Origin: Rhizobiales bacterium CCH10-E5
Lineage (GTDB): Bacteria; Pseudomonadota; Alphaproteobacteria; Rhizobiales; Beijerinckiaceae
DNA length: 64,000 bases
NCBI GenBank assembly: GCA_001556125.1
Contig: LSIG01000213.1
Coordinates: 1 to 64,000 of the forward strand
Direction of reading: 5' to 3'
How positions within the stretch are numbered: the first letter of the stretch is position 1; every line of letters begins with the position of its first letter. The notes under the pieces were generated by a model, which saw only the letters and a program-made list of their open reading frames with translations, was not told the DNA's origin and did not search any database. Both the position numbers and the translations under genes were made by a program. Shown one piece after another: positions 1 through 8,237 of this stretch.

Positions 1-209
1 CCATGGTTCTTATCCGCCGCATCGCGCGAGCGTCATGAGTTCCGGGACGGACTCTGAGATCCCGTCAGGATCATCTTAACGTTACAGCGAGGTAAGACCC
101 GCAGCGCAACGCATTTGAAGTATTTTCTGCTCCATCCAAGAGCCGCACGACATGCCTGTCGCGGGATGACCTTGGAAAAGCGGATGACCTTCAAAGAGTT
201 TCTGCGCCG

Positions 210-578
210 ATGAACGCCTTTCTTCCTCTGATCCTGTTCACGGTGCTGACCAACGCCGCGGCGCAGCTCATGCTCAAGCGCGGCATGACCGGCGTGGGAA
301 CCCTGGATGTGGCCGGCGACGGTCTGATCTCGACCGTCTTCCGCGTGGTCTTCAACCCCTTCGTGTTTGCGGGGCTGTGCACCTTCGTCATCAGCATGGC
401 GTCGCATCTGATCGTGCTCTCGAAGGTGCAGATCTCCTACGCCTACCCCTTCCTGAGCCTCGCCTATGTCGTGGTCGCGGCCTACGCCTTCTTCGTCTTC
501 CACGAGGATCTCGGACCGGCGCGCATCGCCGGCATCGGTCTCATCGTGCTCGGCACCATCTTCATCGCACAAAGCTGA
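210..578 (+). CDS. SMR/EamA-type small multidrug-resistance-like transporter (ArnE-like)
   Basis: A 122-residue protein with four predicted hydrophobic helices, starting with a membrane segment (LILFTVLTNAAAQLMLKRG) that carries the alanine/glutamine-rich first helix of the SMR/EamA superfamily; the last helix ends IGLIVLGTIFIAQS. Small four-helix members such as ArnE act in the inner membrane as dimers or heterodimers and can flip undecaprenyl-linked sugars. It leads a run of same-strand genes with an epimerase and an aminotransferase, which suits a role in envelope sugar or lipid export, but the substrate is inferred only. The ATG overlaps the TGA of a 15-codon upstream ORF (166..213), so translation may be coupled. 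Drug efflux is an alternative. Confidence 0.75.
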   Translation: MNAFLPLILFTVLTNAAAQLMLKRGMTGVGTLDVAGDGLISTVFRVVFNPFVFAGLCTFVISMASHLIVLSKVQISYAYPFLSLAYVVVAAYAFFVFHEDLGPARIAGIGLIVLGTIFIAQS

Positions 579-586
579 GGGACATC

Positions 587-694
587 ATGGATCTGATCGT
601 TCGCCTGTTCATGCGCCTCGGCGCCCTGCTCGAACCGCAGCCGGTTCCCGTCCCCGTGCCGGTGCGCGCCCAGCGTCCGATTCGGCCGCGCTGA
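587..694 (+). CDS. Small ORF, 35 residues, between transporter and epimerase
   Basis: The ATG lies 8 bases after the transporter stop and follows GAGGGACATC, a plausible ribosome binding site. The product is 35 residues: an amphipathic or hydrophobic start (MDLIVRLFMRLGALLEP) followed by a proline-valine repeat (PVPVPVPV) and an arginine-rich tail. I do not recognise a family. Its stop is 16 bases before the epimerase ATG, so it fills the gap in the operon exactly. It could be a membrane-associated microprotein of the operon or a translated spacer that couples ribosomes to the next gene. No function is claimed. Confidence 0.4.
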   Translation: MDLIVRLFMRLGALLEPQPVPVPVPVRAQRPIRPR

Positions 695-710
695 ACCGGA
701 GGTGCCATCC

Positions 711-1715
711 ATGAAGCACATCATCATCGGCGGCGACGGTTTCGTCGGCTCGCATCTGGCGGCTGACCTTTCGGCCATGGGCGAGGAGGTGCTGGTCGCC
801 GACATCGTCAAGAGCCGGCATCCGCATTACGCCAAGGTGCCATTTCACCGCATCGACGTGACCGATGCCGAGAGCGTCGCCGGGATTCCGCTCGGCCAGG
901 ACGACCTCGTCTACAACCTCTCGGCCAAGATGCTCTCGCCGATCGTCACCCGGGCCGAGCGCCACGACTTCTTCTGGCCGGTGAACTATCACGGCACGCA
1001 GAACATCCTGAACTGGATGGAGAAGGCGGGCGCCCACAAGCTCGTCCACTTCACCACCGACATGATCTACGGCCATTCGGTGACCGTGCCGCAGGACGAG
1101 ACGCATCCCGCCAAGCCGCTCGGCGAATACGGTGAGAGTAAGCTCGCCACCGAGACGCTGGCCCAGACCTACCGCGACCGCGGGTTCCAGATCCCGATCT
1201 TCCGGCCGCGGCTGATCATCGGGCCCGGGCGGCTCGGCATCCTGGTCAAGCTGTTCAAGCTGATCGACCTCAACCTGCCGGTGCCGATGATCGGTTCGGG
1301 CAAGAACCCCTACCAGTTCATCTCGGTGTTCGACTGCGCCAGCGCCTGCGTCGCGGCCTGGAAAGCCGATTTCCCGAATTCTGCCTATAATCTGGGTTCG
1401 GACGATCCGCCGCCGGTGAAGAAGCTGCTCGGCGACCTGATCAGGCATGCCGGCTCGAAGTCGATCCTGCTGCCGACGCCGGCGCCGCTGGTCAAGCTGA
1501 CGCTGAACGCGCTCGACGCGATCAACCTGCCGATCATGGACCCCGAGCAGTACCTGATCGCCGACGAGATCTGCATTCTCGACACCTCCAAGGCCAAGCG
1601 CGAGCTGGGCTGGAAGCCGCTGCACCGCGACGAGGACATGCTGCTCGCCGCCTACACCGAATATCGCAAGGCCAAGGATCCGCAGGTCCAGGCCCAGAGG
1701 AGCCTCGCCGCATGA
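711..1715 (+). CDS. NAD-dependent epimerase/dehydratase (extended SDR)
   Basis: A 334-residue extended short-chain dehydrogenase. The N-terminus carries the Rossmann motif GGDGFVG at residues 7-13, and the catalytic pair YGESK is at Tyr140 and Lys144. Such enzymes epimerise, dehydrate or reduce nucleotide-activated sugars or related substrates in the cytosol. GGAGGT at 698-703 sits 7 bases before the ATG at 711, which decides against the GTG at 702. The gene overlaps the next one by ATGA, so it is probably co-translated with the aminotransferase. Together they would convert and aminate a sugar or similar metabolite; the exact substrate cannot be told from sequence. Confidence 0.85.
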   Translation: MKHIIIGGDGFVGSHLAADLSAMGEEVLVADIVKSRHPHYAKVPFHRIDVTDAESVAGIPLGQDDLVYNLSAKMLSPIVTRAERHDFFWPVNYHGTQNILNWMEKAGAHKLVHFTTDMIYGHSVTVPQDETHPAKPLGEYGESKLATETLAQTYRDRGFQIPIFRPRLIIGPGRLGILVKLFKLIDLNLPVPMIGSGKNPYQFISVFDCASACVAAWKADFPNSAYNLGSDDPPPVKKLLGDLIRHAGSKSILLPTPAPLVKLTLNALDAINLPIMDPEQYLIADEICILDTSKAKRELGWKPLHRDEDMLLAAYTEYRKAKDPQVQAQRSLAA

Positions 1716-3157
1716 GCATGCCCGCTTACAAGACCGCCGACGCGGCCACCCCGGCGCGCCCGAAGCTCTACAGCGTCGAGGAGGCCAAGCAGCTCGACGT
1801 CGCCACGGTGAAGGAGCTCTTCACCAACCATATCAACCCCGGCCAGGTGCATTTCCTGAAGCTGCTCGGCTTCGACAAGATCCTCGTCGAGCGCGCCGAG
1901 GGCATGCACTACATCACCAAGGACGGCCGCAAGATCCTCGATTTCTTCGGCGGGTTCTGCTCGGTCGCCTTTGGCCACAACCATCCGCGCATCGTCGCGG
2001 CCCGGAAGAAGTTCCAGGACGAGAACCGCCATGAGATTTGCATGGCGTTCATGTCGCAATACGCCTCGGCGCTCGCGGCCAATCTCGCCGCGATCTCGCC
2101 CGGCGATCTCGACATGGTGTTCCTCGGCTCGACCGGTTCGGAGGCCATGGAGGCGGCGCTGAAGGTCGCCGAGCAGGCGCAGGGACCGGGCAAGTCCAAG
2201 ATCCTGCATGCCGCAAACTCCTTCCACGGCAAGACGAAGGGCGTGCTCTCGGTCACGGATTCGACGCTCTACCAGTCGCAGTTCAAACTGGTCGAGAACC
2301 GGGTCAAGGTGCCGTTCGGCGACATCGAGGCCGTGCGCCAGGCGCTGGAGAGCGACCCGTCGATCGGCATCGTCGTGATGGAGACCATCCAGGGCGGCGG
2401 CGGCATCGTCGAGGCGCCGCTCGGGTTCTGGCGGGAACTGCGCGCGCTCTGCGACAAGCACGGCGTGCTCTGGGTCGCCGACGAGGTGCAGTGCGGACTC
2501 GGGCGCACCGGGCAGTTCTTCGCCTTCGAGCGCGACGGGGTGGTGCCGGACGTCACCGCGCTCGCCAAGGCGCTGGGCGGCTCCAAGGCCGCGATGGGCG
2601 CGATGATCGCCCGCCGCGAGCTCTACATGAAGGCCTATGGCAAGCCGAAGACGGCGCTGATCCATGCCCAGGCCACGTTCGGCGGCATGGGCGAGGCCTG
2701 CGTCTCGGCGATCGAGGCGCTGAACGTGCTCTATGAGGAAGACCTCATGGGCAATGCGCAGCGCCAGGGCGACTACCTGATCGAGCGGCTGAACGGCCTG
2801 CGCGCCAAGCATCCGAGCCTGCTGAAGGAGATCCGCGGGCGCGGCCTGATGATCGGCGTCGAGTTCCAGGACATCAGCGAGACGATGCCCTTCGGGCTCA
2901 AGCACATGGTCGCGCTGCTCGACGACAAGCTGAAGGGCTCGCTCTGCGGCTTCGTCGGGGCGCTGCTGCTGAAGGACTACGACGTGCTCGTCGCCTTCAC
3001 CGAGTACAACCGCAACGTCATCCGCCTCGAGCCGCCGCTGATCGCGACGCGCGAGGATTGCGACACCTTCATCAACGCCCTGGACGATCTGCTCTCGCGC
3101 GGCATCACCCGCATCGTGACGGATTACCTGCGCAAGGTCGCGGTCTCGAAGGGCTGA
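1712..3157 (+). CDS. Class III (PLP-dependent) aminotransferase
   Basis: A 481-residue fold-type I aminotransferase of the ornithine/glutamate-1-semialdehyde class. Seen motifs include LGSTGSEAMEAALK (phosphate-binding region), FHGKTKG, WVADEVQCGLGRTG with the conserved Asp that contacts the pyridine nitrogen, and the Schiff-base lysine Lys286 in LAKALGG. It is longer than acetylornithine aminotransferase (about 400) because of an N-terminal extension. Its ATG overlaps the TGA of the epimerase gene. The operon setting suggests an aminosugar or amino-alcohol product destined for the envelope, but a general amino-group transfer cannot be excluded. A strong terminator follows. Confidence 0.85.
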   Translation: MSMPAYKTADAATPARPKLYSVEEAKQLDVATVKELFTNHINPGQVHFLKLLGFDKILVERAEGMHYITKDGRKILDFFGGFCSVAFGHNHPRIVAARKKFQDENRHEICMAFMSQYASALAANLAAISPGDLDMVFLGSTGSEAMEAALKVAEQAQGPGKSKILHAANSFHGKTKGVLSVTDSTLYQSQFKLVENRVKVPFGDIEAVRQALESDPSIGIVVMETIQGGGGIVEAPLGFWRELRALCDKHGVLWVADEVQCGLGRTGQFFAFERDGVVPDVTALAKALGGSKAAMGAMIARRELYMKAYGKPKTALIHAQATFGGMGEACVSAIEALNVLYEEDLMGNAQRQGDYLIERLNGLRAKHPSLLKEIRGRGLMIGVEFQDISETMPFGLKHMVALLDDKLKGSLCGFVGALLLKDYDVLVAFTEYNRNVIRLEPPLIATREDCDTFINALDDLLSRGITRIVTDYLRKVAVSKG

Positions 3158-3191
3158 GGCCTTTCGCCTCGGCGCCGGCTTTCCAAATGCA

Positions 3192-3225
3192 AAACGCCCG
3201 CTCCGGGAGACTGGGGCGGGCGTTT
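3192..3225. terminator. Bidirectional rho-independent terminator
   Basis: Perfect 10-bp arms AAACGCCCGC (3192-3201) and GCGGGCGTTT (3216-3225) flank a 14-base loop, with A and T tracts at the outer ends, so it can serve both the aminotransferase gene (plus) and gapR (minus), which converge here. Confidence 0.85.
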
Positions 3226-3248
3226 CGATTCGCGCGGATGGCGATCGC

Positions 3249-3491
3249 TCAGGCGCTTTCGCCGACGGCCTGGAGATAGAGATCGAGAATCGCCTCTTCC
3301 TCGGCGCGCTCATTGGCGTCGCGCTTGCGGATGGCGATGACCTTGCGCAGCACCTTGACGTCATAGCCGTTGCCCTTGGCCTCGGCATAGACCTCCTTGA
3401 TGTCGTCGGCGATGGTCTTCTTCTCTTCCTCGAGACGCTCGATGCGCTCCACGATGCTCTTGAGCTGGTCGCCCGCGATCGGATCGTCCAT
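3249..3491 (-). CDS. gapR: DUF2312 / GapR nucleoid-associated protein
   Basis: An 80-residue, highly charged helical protein. It matches the DUF2312 pattern in full: a first coiled-coil helix [20 protein letters not shown], then [14 protein letters not shown] and [12 protein letters not shown], ending in an acidic ALDLYL-type helix. GapR, studied in Caulobacter, is a tetrameric DNA clamp that binds overtwisted DNA ahead of forks and RNA polymerase and helps topoisomerases. It stands alone on the minus strand, convergent with the aminotransferase, with about 210 bases of upstream region shared with the divergent glycerate kinase gene. Confidence 0.92.
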   Translation of the reverse strand: MDDPIAGDQLKSIVERIERLEEEKKTIADDIKEVYAEAKGNGYDVKVLRKVIAIRKRDANERAEEEAILDLYLQAVGESA

Positions 3492-3702
3492 CTGAATGTC
3501 CTTCTCGGTGATGGGAGATTTGGCCGGAGGGTTCGCACCGCGCGCCCCCCGGCGTCAAGCCGGCTGCGCCGCGCCGCGGGCCGCTCTCAACAGCCGCGTG
3601 GCCCGGAAGGGGCCGCGCAAGCCTCCGACCGTAACGATAAGTATGATTATTGCCGCAAAACGCTGGTGACGGCGGCGCGGCGCGCACTTAAAAGATTCGG
3701 CA

Positions 3703-5055
3703 ATGATACCAGCGGGCGAAAGGGCTCGCGGAACCGGGGGAGACGAGGGGGCCTTGCAGCACGCCGACCACCAGCAGCGGATGCGCGCGATCGCGCGTGC
3801 GATCTTCGACGCGGCGGTTGCGCGGGCGCATCCATCGGGCTGCCTGAAGGCGCATCTGCCGCCCATGCCCGCGACGGGTCGGCTGATCCTGCTCGCGGCC
3901 GGCAAAGCGGCGGGCAGCATGACAGCGCTGGCCGAGGCGCATTATCTCGACGCTGGATTTCCGCCGGAGCGCCTGCTCGGCCATGCTGTCGCGCGGCATG
4001 GCTACGAGACCGCCACCCGCCATATCCCGATGGTCGCCGCCGGCCACCCCGTTCCGGACCAGGGCAGCATCGACAGCGCCGCCCGCGCGCTGGACCTGGC
4101 CTCCTCTGCCACGGCCGAGGACCTCGTGCTGGTGCTGCTGTCGGGCGGCGGCTCGGCGAACTGGGTCGCGCCGGCCGGTGCCCTCACGCTGGCGGAGAAG
4201 CAGGCGGTCAACAAGGCGCTGCTGCGCTCGGGTGCGCCGATCGGCGAGATGAACATCGTCCGCAAGCGCCTGTCGCGGATCAAGGGTGGGCGGCTGGCGC
4301 TGGCGGCCGCTCCGGCCCGGCTCATGACGCTCGCGATCTCGGATGTTCCCAATGACGAGCCGACGGCGATCGCCTCAGGGCCGACGGTGCCGGATCCGAC
4401 GACGCTGGCGCAGGCGCGGGAGATCGTCGCGCGCTACCGTCTCGACCTGCCGGCGACGGCGAAGGCACTGCTCGAGGACGACGCCAGCGAGACACCCAAG
4501 GCCGGCCACCCCGCCTTTGCCAACAGCGAGTTCCGCATCATCGCCCGGCCGTCGGAAGCCATCGCCGCCGCCCATGCCGCGGCGCTCTCGGCCGGTTACG
4601 AGGTCCATGATCTCGGCGCCGATCTGGAAGGCGAGGCACGCGATGTCGCGTCGCGCCATGCGGAACTGGCCTTGTCCCTGAAACAGGCGGGCAAACGCGC
4701 TGCCATCCTCTCCGGCGGAGAACTGACCGTGACGCTGCGCGGCCGGGGCCGTGGCGGGCCGAACCAGGAATATGCGCTGGCGCTGGCGATGGCACTCGGT
4801 GGAGCGCCCGGCATCGTCGCGCTCTCGGGCGATACCGACGGCACCGATGGCGGCGGCGGCGAGGCGAGCGATCCGGCCGGTGCCGTGATCGACGCGACGA
4901 CGCTCGCGCGCGCCGCTGCGCTCGGCCTTGATCCCGCCCGATCCCTCGCGGAGAACGATTCCACCGGCTTCTTCGAGCCGCTGGGCGATCTGTTGCGGAC
5001 CGGACCGACCCTCACCAACGTCAATGACTGCCGCGTCGTCCTGATCGAACCCTGA
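3703..5055 (+). CDS. ttuD: Glycerate 2-kinase (MOFRL family; TtuD/GckA)
   Basis: A 450-residue member of the glycerate kinase type 2 family. The N-terminal half has LLAAGKAAGSM and the glycine-rich LLSGGGSANW; the C-terminal MOFRL domain has ILSGGELTVTLRGRGRGGPNQEYAL and LSGDTDGTDGGGGEASD. It phosphorylates D-glycerate to 2-phosphoglycerate (older name: hydroxypyruvate reductase). It is followed by pyruvate kinase two genes on, a sensible pairing because enolase links their product and substrate. The start is uncertain: ATG 3703 is the longest, TTG 3754 follows a purine-rich run, and ATG 3781 (MRAIARAIFDAA) matches where family homology begins. Confidence 0.88.
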   Translation: MIPAGERARGTGGDEGALQHADHQQRMRAIARAIFDAAVARAHPSGCLKAHLPPMPATGRLILLAAGKAAGSMTALAEAHYLDAGFPPERLLGHAVARHGYETATRHIPMVAAGHPVPDQGSIDSAARALDLASSATAEDLVLVLLSGGGSANWVAPAGALTLAEKQAVNKALLRSGAPIGEMNIVRKRLSRIKGGRLALAAAPARLMTLAISDVPNDEPTAIASGPTVPDPTTLAQAREIVARYRLDLPATAKALLEDDASETPKAGHPAFANSEFRIIARPSEAIAAAHAAALSAGYEVHDLGADLEGEARDVASRHAELALSLKQAGKRAAILSGGELTVTLRGRGRGGPNQEYALALAMALGGAPGIVALSGDTDGTDGGGGEASDPAGAVIDATTLARAAALGLDPARSLAENDSTGFFEPLGDLLRTGPTLTNVNDCRVVLIEP

Positions 5056-5056
5056 G

Positions 5057-5500
5057 ATGAGCCGGACCTCGACCTCCACCCTGCGTCTGCTGCTCCTCGC
5101 GGGCGCTCTGCTGGCTGGCAGCGCGCCGGCGCTGGCGGATCTGCGCATGTGCAACACCACCGGCAGCCGTGTCGGCGTCGCGATCGGATATCGCGATGCC
5201 CAGGGCTGGACGACGGAAGGCTGGTGGAACATCGCGCCGCGGGCCTGCGAGACCCTGCTGCGCGGCACGCTGGCGGCACGGTTCTATTATGTCCATGCGG
5301 TCGATTACGACCGCGGCGGCGAGTGGACCGGCAAATCCGTCATGTGCACCCGCAACAAGGAATTCACGATACGCGGCATCGAGGACTGCTTGGCACGCGG
5401 CTACGAGCGCGCCGGCTTCTTCGAGGTCGACACCGGCGAACAGAAGAGCTGGACGATCCAGCTCACCGACACCACCGGCGGCGCCCCCGCCCGCCCCTGA
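5057..5500 (+). CDS. Exported DUF1036 protein
   Basis: A 147-residue protein with a clear Sec signal peptide (RLLLLAGALLAGSAPALA, cleavage near residue 27) and a full DUF1036 domain: LRMCNTT, VAIGYRD, WTTEGWWNI, RACETLL, ARFYYVHAVDYD, CTRNKEFTIRG, GFFEVDTGEQKSW. Four cysteines suggest two disulfides in the periplasm. The function of DUF1036 is not known to me. The gene sits one base after the glycerate kinase stop and 12 bases before pyruvate kinase, so all three probably share a transcript; the metabolic neighbours do not obviously explain a periplasmic protein. Confidence 0.88.
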   Translation: MSRTSTSTLRLLLLAGALLAGSAPALADLRMCNTTGSRVGVAIGYRDAQGWTTEGWWNIAPRACETLLRGTLAARFYYVHAVDYDRGGEWTGKSVMCTRNKEFTIRGIEDCLARGYERAGFFEVDTGEQKSWTIQLTDTTGGAPARP

Positions 5501-5512
5501 GGACATGTTTCC

Positions 5513-6952
5513 ATGAAGCGCGAGCGCCGCATCAAGATCATCGCCACGCTGGGTCCGGCCTCGTCGACGCCCGAGATGTGCGCAAAGCTGTTTGCGGCCG
5601 GTGTCGACGTCTTCCGCATCAATATGAGCCATACCCAGCGCGAGACGCTGCCCGAGAAGGTCGCGATGCTGCGCGCGCTGGAAGGCCAGTTCCGCCGCCC
5701 GGTCGGCATCCTGGCCGATCTGCAGGGGCCGAAGCTGCGCGTCGGCGCCTTCGGCGGCGATGGCGGCGTGACCCTGGAGAACGGCGCCCGCTTCACGCTC
5801 GATTCCGACCCGACGCCCGGCACGGTCAAACGCGTGCATCTGCCCCATCCCGAGATCCTGACCGCGCTCGAGCCCGGCCACACGCTGATCCTGGACGACG
5901 GCAAGCTGCGGCTCGTCGTCGAGCAAGCGAGCGAGACGCAGTCGGTGACGCGTGTCGTCGTCGGCGGGCGGCTGTCCTCGCGCAAGGGCGTCAGCCTGCC
6001 GGACACCACGATCGCGGTCTCGGCCATGACCGAGAAGGACCGCTCCGATGCGGAAGCGGCGGCCGAGGCGGGGGTCGACTGGATCGCGCTCTCCTTCGTG
6101 CAGCGACCCGAGGACATGGCCGATCTGCGCAAGATCGTGCGTGGGCGGGCGCTGGCGCTGGCCAAGATCGAGAAGCCCCAGGCGTTGAACCGGCTGGAGG
6201 AGATCATCGAGGCGTCCGACGCGATCATGGTCGCGCGCGGCGATCTCGGCGTCGAGATGCCGCTGGAGAAGGTGCCGGGAACGCAGAAGCGCATCACGCG
6301 GATGAGCCGGCGCATGGGCAAGCCCGTGGTCGTGGCGACCCAGATGCTGGAGAGTATGATCACCAGCCCCGTGCCGACCCGCGCCGAGGTGTCGGACGTG
6401 GCCACCGCCGTCTTCGAGGGCGCCGATGCGGTGATGCTCTCGGCCGAGAGCGCCGCCGGGCAGTTCCCGATCGAGGCGGTGACGATGATGAACCGCATCG
6501 CCGAGGAGGTGGAGGGCGAATCGGTCTACCGCTCGATCCTCGAGGCACAGCGCGCCGAGCCGGAGGCGACGGGGGCAGACGCCATCGCCAAGGCCTCGCA
6601 TGAGATCGCCGACACATTGAACCTCAAGGCCATTGCGGCCTGGACCTCCTCGGGCTCGACGGCCTTCCGCCTTGCCCGGGAGCGGCCGAACTCGACCGTG
6701 ATCGCGCTGACCCCGAACCGCGCGACGGCGCGGCAGCTCACTCTGGTCTGGGGCGTGCACTCGGTCGTGACGAAGGATGCCAGCGACGTCGACGACATGG
6801 CCTCGCGCGCCTGCAAGTTCGCGGTGCGCGAGAAGTTCGCCAAGCTCGGCGACCGCATCATCGTCGTCGCCGGCGTGCCCTTCGGGACGCCGGGCGCGAC
6901 CAATATGGTGCGCATCGCCTTCGTGGCGAAGGAGCATGTCGAGAAGGCCTGA
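5513..6952 (+). CDS. pyk: Pyruvate kinase
   Basis: A 479-residue pyruvate kinase of the usual bacterial length. It catalyses phosphoenolpyruvate + ADP to pyruvate + ATP in glycolysis. Seen: RIKIIATLGPASS at the N-terminus, the substrate loop FRINMSHT, ILADLQGPKLRVG, LSFVQRPEDM, the active-site lysine region LAKIEKPQAL, MVARGDLGVEMP, the potassium/PEP helix VATQMLESM, and the C-terminal effector domain ending FGTPGATNMVRI. The stop codon abuts the stop of the convergent gene, so there is no room for a separate terminator. Confidence 0.97.
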   Translation: MKRERRIKIIATLGPASSTPEMCAKLFAAGVDVFRINMSHTQRETLPEKVAMLRALEGQFRRPVGILADLQGPKLRVGAFGGDGGVTLENGARFTLDSDPTPGTVKRVHLPHPEILTALEPGHTLILDDGKLRLVVEQASETQSVTRVVVGGRLSSRKGVSLPDTTIAVSAMTEKDRSDAEAAAEAGVDWIALSFVQRPEDMADLRKIVRGRALALAKIEKPQALNRLEEIIEASDAIMVARGDLGVEMPLEKVPGTQKRITRMSRRMGKPVVVATQMLESMITSPVPTRAEVSDVATAVFEGADAVMLSAESAAGQFPIEAVTMMNRIAEEVEGESVYRSILEAQRAEPEATGADAIAKASHEIADTLNLKAIAAWTSSGSTAFRLARERPNSTVIALTPNRATARQLTLVWGVHSVVTKDASDVDDMASRACKFAVREKFAKLGDRIIVVAGVPFGTPGATNMVRIAFVAKEHVEKA

Positions 6953-7318
6953 TCAGCCGGGCACGACCATCGAGGCCAGGAAGCAGAGCGTGCCGCCGAC
7001 GGCGAAATACTGCGCGAAGCGGCGATAGACCTCCTGCAGGGTGCGGCCAATGACCTGCTGGGCATAGTCCGGCCGGGGCCGCTCCTCGGGAGCCAACAGG
7101 ATCCAGAGCTCTGTGCGTTGATATGGCCGCGTCGTCGAAGCGTCGCCCTTGAGCAGCAGGATGGCGGCTGTTGCCATCATCAGGATCGCGCCGCTCTCCA
7201 TCGCGACCCGCGGATAGCCCGCGAGCCCGATCATGAAACAGATGATGGCGAGGCCGGCGAAGCCGCAGCCGCGTGAAACGGACAACAGCGCCAACTCCCG
7301 CACCCGGGACGCGTCCAT
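6953..7318 (-). CDS. Small integral membrane protein, unknown
   Basis: A 121-residue protein starting MDASRVRELALLSVSRG. It has a double-hydrophobic stretch (about residues 16-58, two helices), a hydrophilic middle (LLKGDASTTRPYQRTELWILLAPEERPRPDY) and a final membrane helix (YFAVGGTLCFLASMVVPG). The start at 7318 is preceded by a GGAGAGG-like site; longer readings lack membrane-protein character. I recognise no family. It is followed on the same strand by nothing before pyk, and preceded by two more small membrane proteins (7411-8078) that may be co-transcribed. Confidence 0.65.
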   Translation of the reverse strand: MDASRVRELALLSVSRGCGFAGLAIICFMIGLAGYPRVAMESGAILMMATAAILLLKGDASTTRPYQRTELWILLAPEERPRPDYAQQVIGRTLQEVYRRFAQYFAVGGTLCFLASMVVPG

Positions 7319-7410
7319 GCCTCGGCCTCTCCCCGACGGGCGCCCAGAACGACACGCCTGCGAGTGACCTCGCAAGATCGGGCCGGTGCGGCGTGCCGCC
7401 GCACCTTCGC

Positions 7411-7758
7411 TCAAGCCGGGCGCGTCGTCATCTGCAGCAAAGTCGGGATCGTCAGCAGAACGATGGCGCCGAACCAGATCCAGAGTGAAGTCGTGCTGCT
7501 GTCCCGAAGGCCCTTGCTGCGCTCGTAGATCGCCGCGGGGATGCCGCCAAAGGCCAGCGTCAGGGCCGAGAGGAACAGCGAGGTGAAGTAGAAAACCAGC
7601 AGCGGCGAGGTGATGAAGAAGCCGGGCGCGAACTGCTTCATCAGGATATAGGTCGGATCGAAATAGGCCGAGAAATGCATGCCGTTGAGAAGCGATGTCC
7701 CGGCGATGCCGATGACGATGCCGTCGCGGCGCAGAACGTCCTCGCGATCATCGGTCAT
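7411..7758 (-). CDS. Small integral membrane protein, unknown
   Basis: A 115-residue protein with three predicted membrane helices: a weak one near residues 13-27, FFITSPLLVFYFTSLFLSALTLA region near 48-70, and SLWIWFGAIVLLTIPTLL near 91-108. Between helices two and three lies GGIPAAIYERSKGLRDSS. No known family is recognised. Its ATG overlaps the TGA of the upstream gene by ATGA, so it is translationally coupled to the YggT-like protein and the two products probably act together in the inner membrane. Confidence 0.65.
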   Translation of the reverse strand: MTDDREDVLRRDGIVIGIAGTSLLNGMHFSAYFDPTYILMKQFAPGFFITSPLLVFYFTSLFLSALTLAFGGIPAAIYERSKGLRDSSTTSLWIWFGAIVLLTIPTLLQMTTRPA

Positions 7759-8078
7759 GGCTTGGCGACCCCGGTGATCGCGGGCAGCCAACCTGCGGCG
7801 GCGAAGCCCAGGAAGACCAGCATGCGGATGAAGAGCAGCCAGACGAAGGCGAGCAGAACGAGGATGCGCTCGTGCACTGCGGCGGGGGTGACGATCCTCA
7901 CCGCCTCGACCGCCGGCTGCGTGACCTGCCGGAAGGTGCGCCAAATCACCTTCTCGCTGTCGTCGGGGAAGACCAGCGAGAGGAGGAAGCGGCCGAGCAG
8001 CGTGTACATCAGCGCGGCGAGGGCGAGATTGGGCGCCTGGTAGAGCCAGAACAGGCCCTGGCTGTCGACATCGGCCAT
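7755..8078 (-). CDS. YggT-like small membrane protein
   Basis: A 107-residue protein starting MADVDSQGLFWLYQAP (ATG at 8078; the longer upstream reading looks non-coding). The pattern is helix (APNLALAALMYTLLGRFLLSLVF), soluble TFRQVTQPAVEAVRIVTP, then helix (ERILVLLAFVWLLFIRMLVFL). This resembles the YggT fold, where a conserved arginine/proline segment precedes the second helix; YggT-type proteins are linked to osmotic and envelope functions. The match is by eye and only moderate. It overlaps the next gene by ATGA. Confidence 0.5.
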   Translation of the reverse strand: MADVDSQGLFWLYQAPNLALAALMYTLLGRFLLSLVFPDDSEKVIWRTFRQVTQPAVEAVRIVTPAAVHERILVLLAFVWLLFIRMLVFLGFAAAGWLPAITGVAKP

Positions 8079-8168
8079 TACAGAATGGGTCCTTGCTGTG
8101 TCGAGATCGGTCGAGCCTGTGCCCGACATCGGCGGTGCAGGCAAGCGTCAAGAGACGCCGGTCTCATG

Positions 8169-8197
8169 AAAAAGGGGGCGGACTGTCGTCCGCCCCC
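8169..8197 (-). terminator. Rho-independent terminator of the symporter operon
   Basis: Perfect 10-bp arms GGGGGCGGAC (8174-8183) and GTCCGCCCCC (8188-8197) with a 4-base loop. On the minus strand the stem is followed by five T residues (8173-8169), about 40 bases after the symporter stop. Confidence 0.88.
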
Positions 8198-8237
8198 GAT
8201 CGCGCGGGAGCCGCGGGCTGGCGCCCGCGGCCCGGGC

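Noticed and set aside
1652..3538. 628-codon minus-strand frame
   Set aside because: Shadow of the aminotransferase gene that merges into the gapR region; the real minus-strand gene there is gapR (3249-3491).
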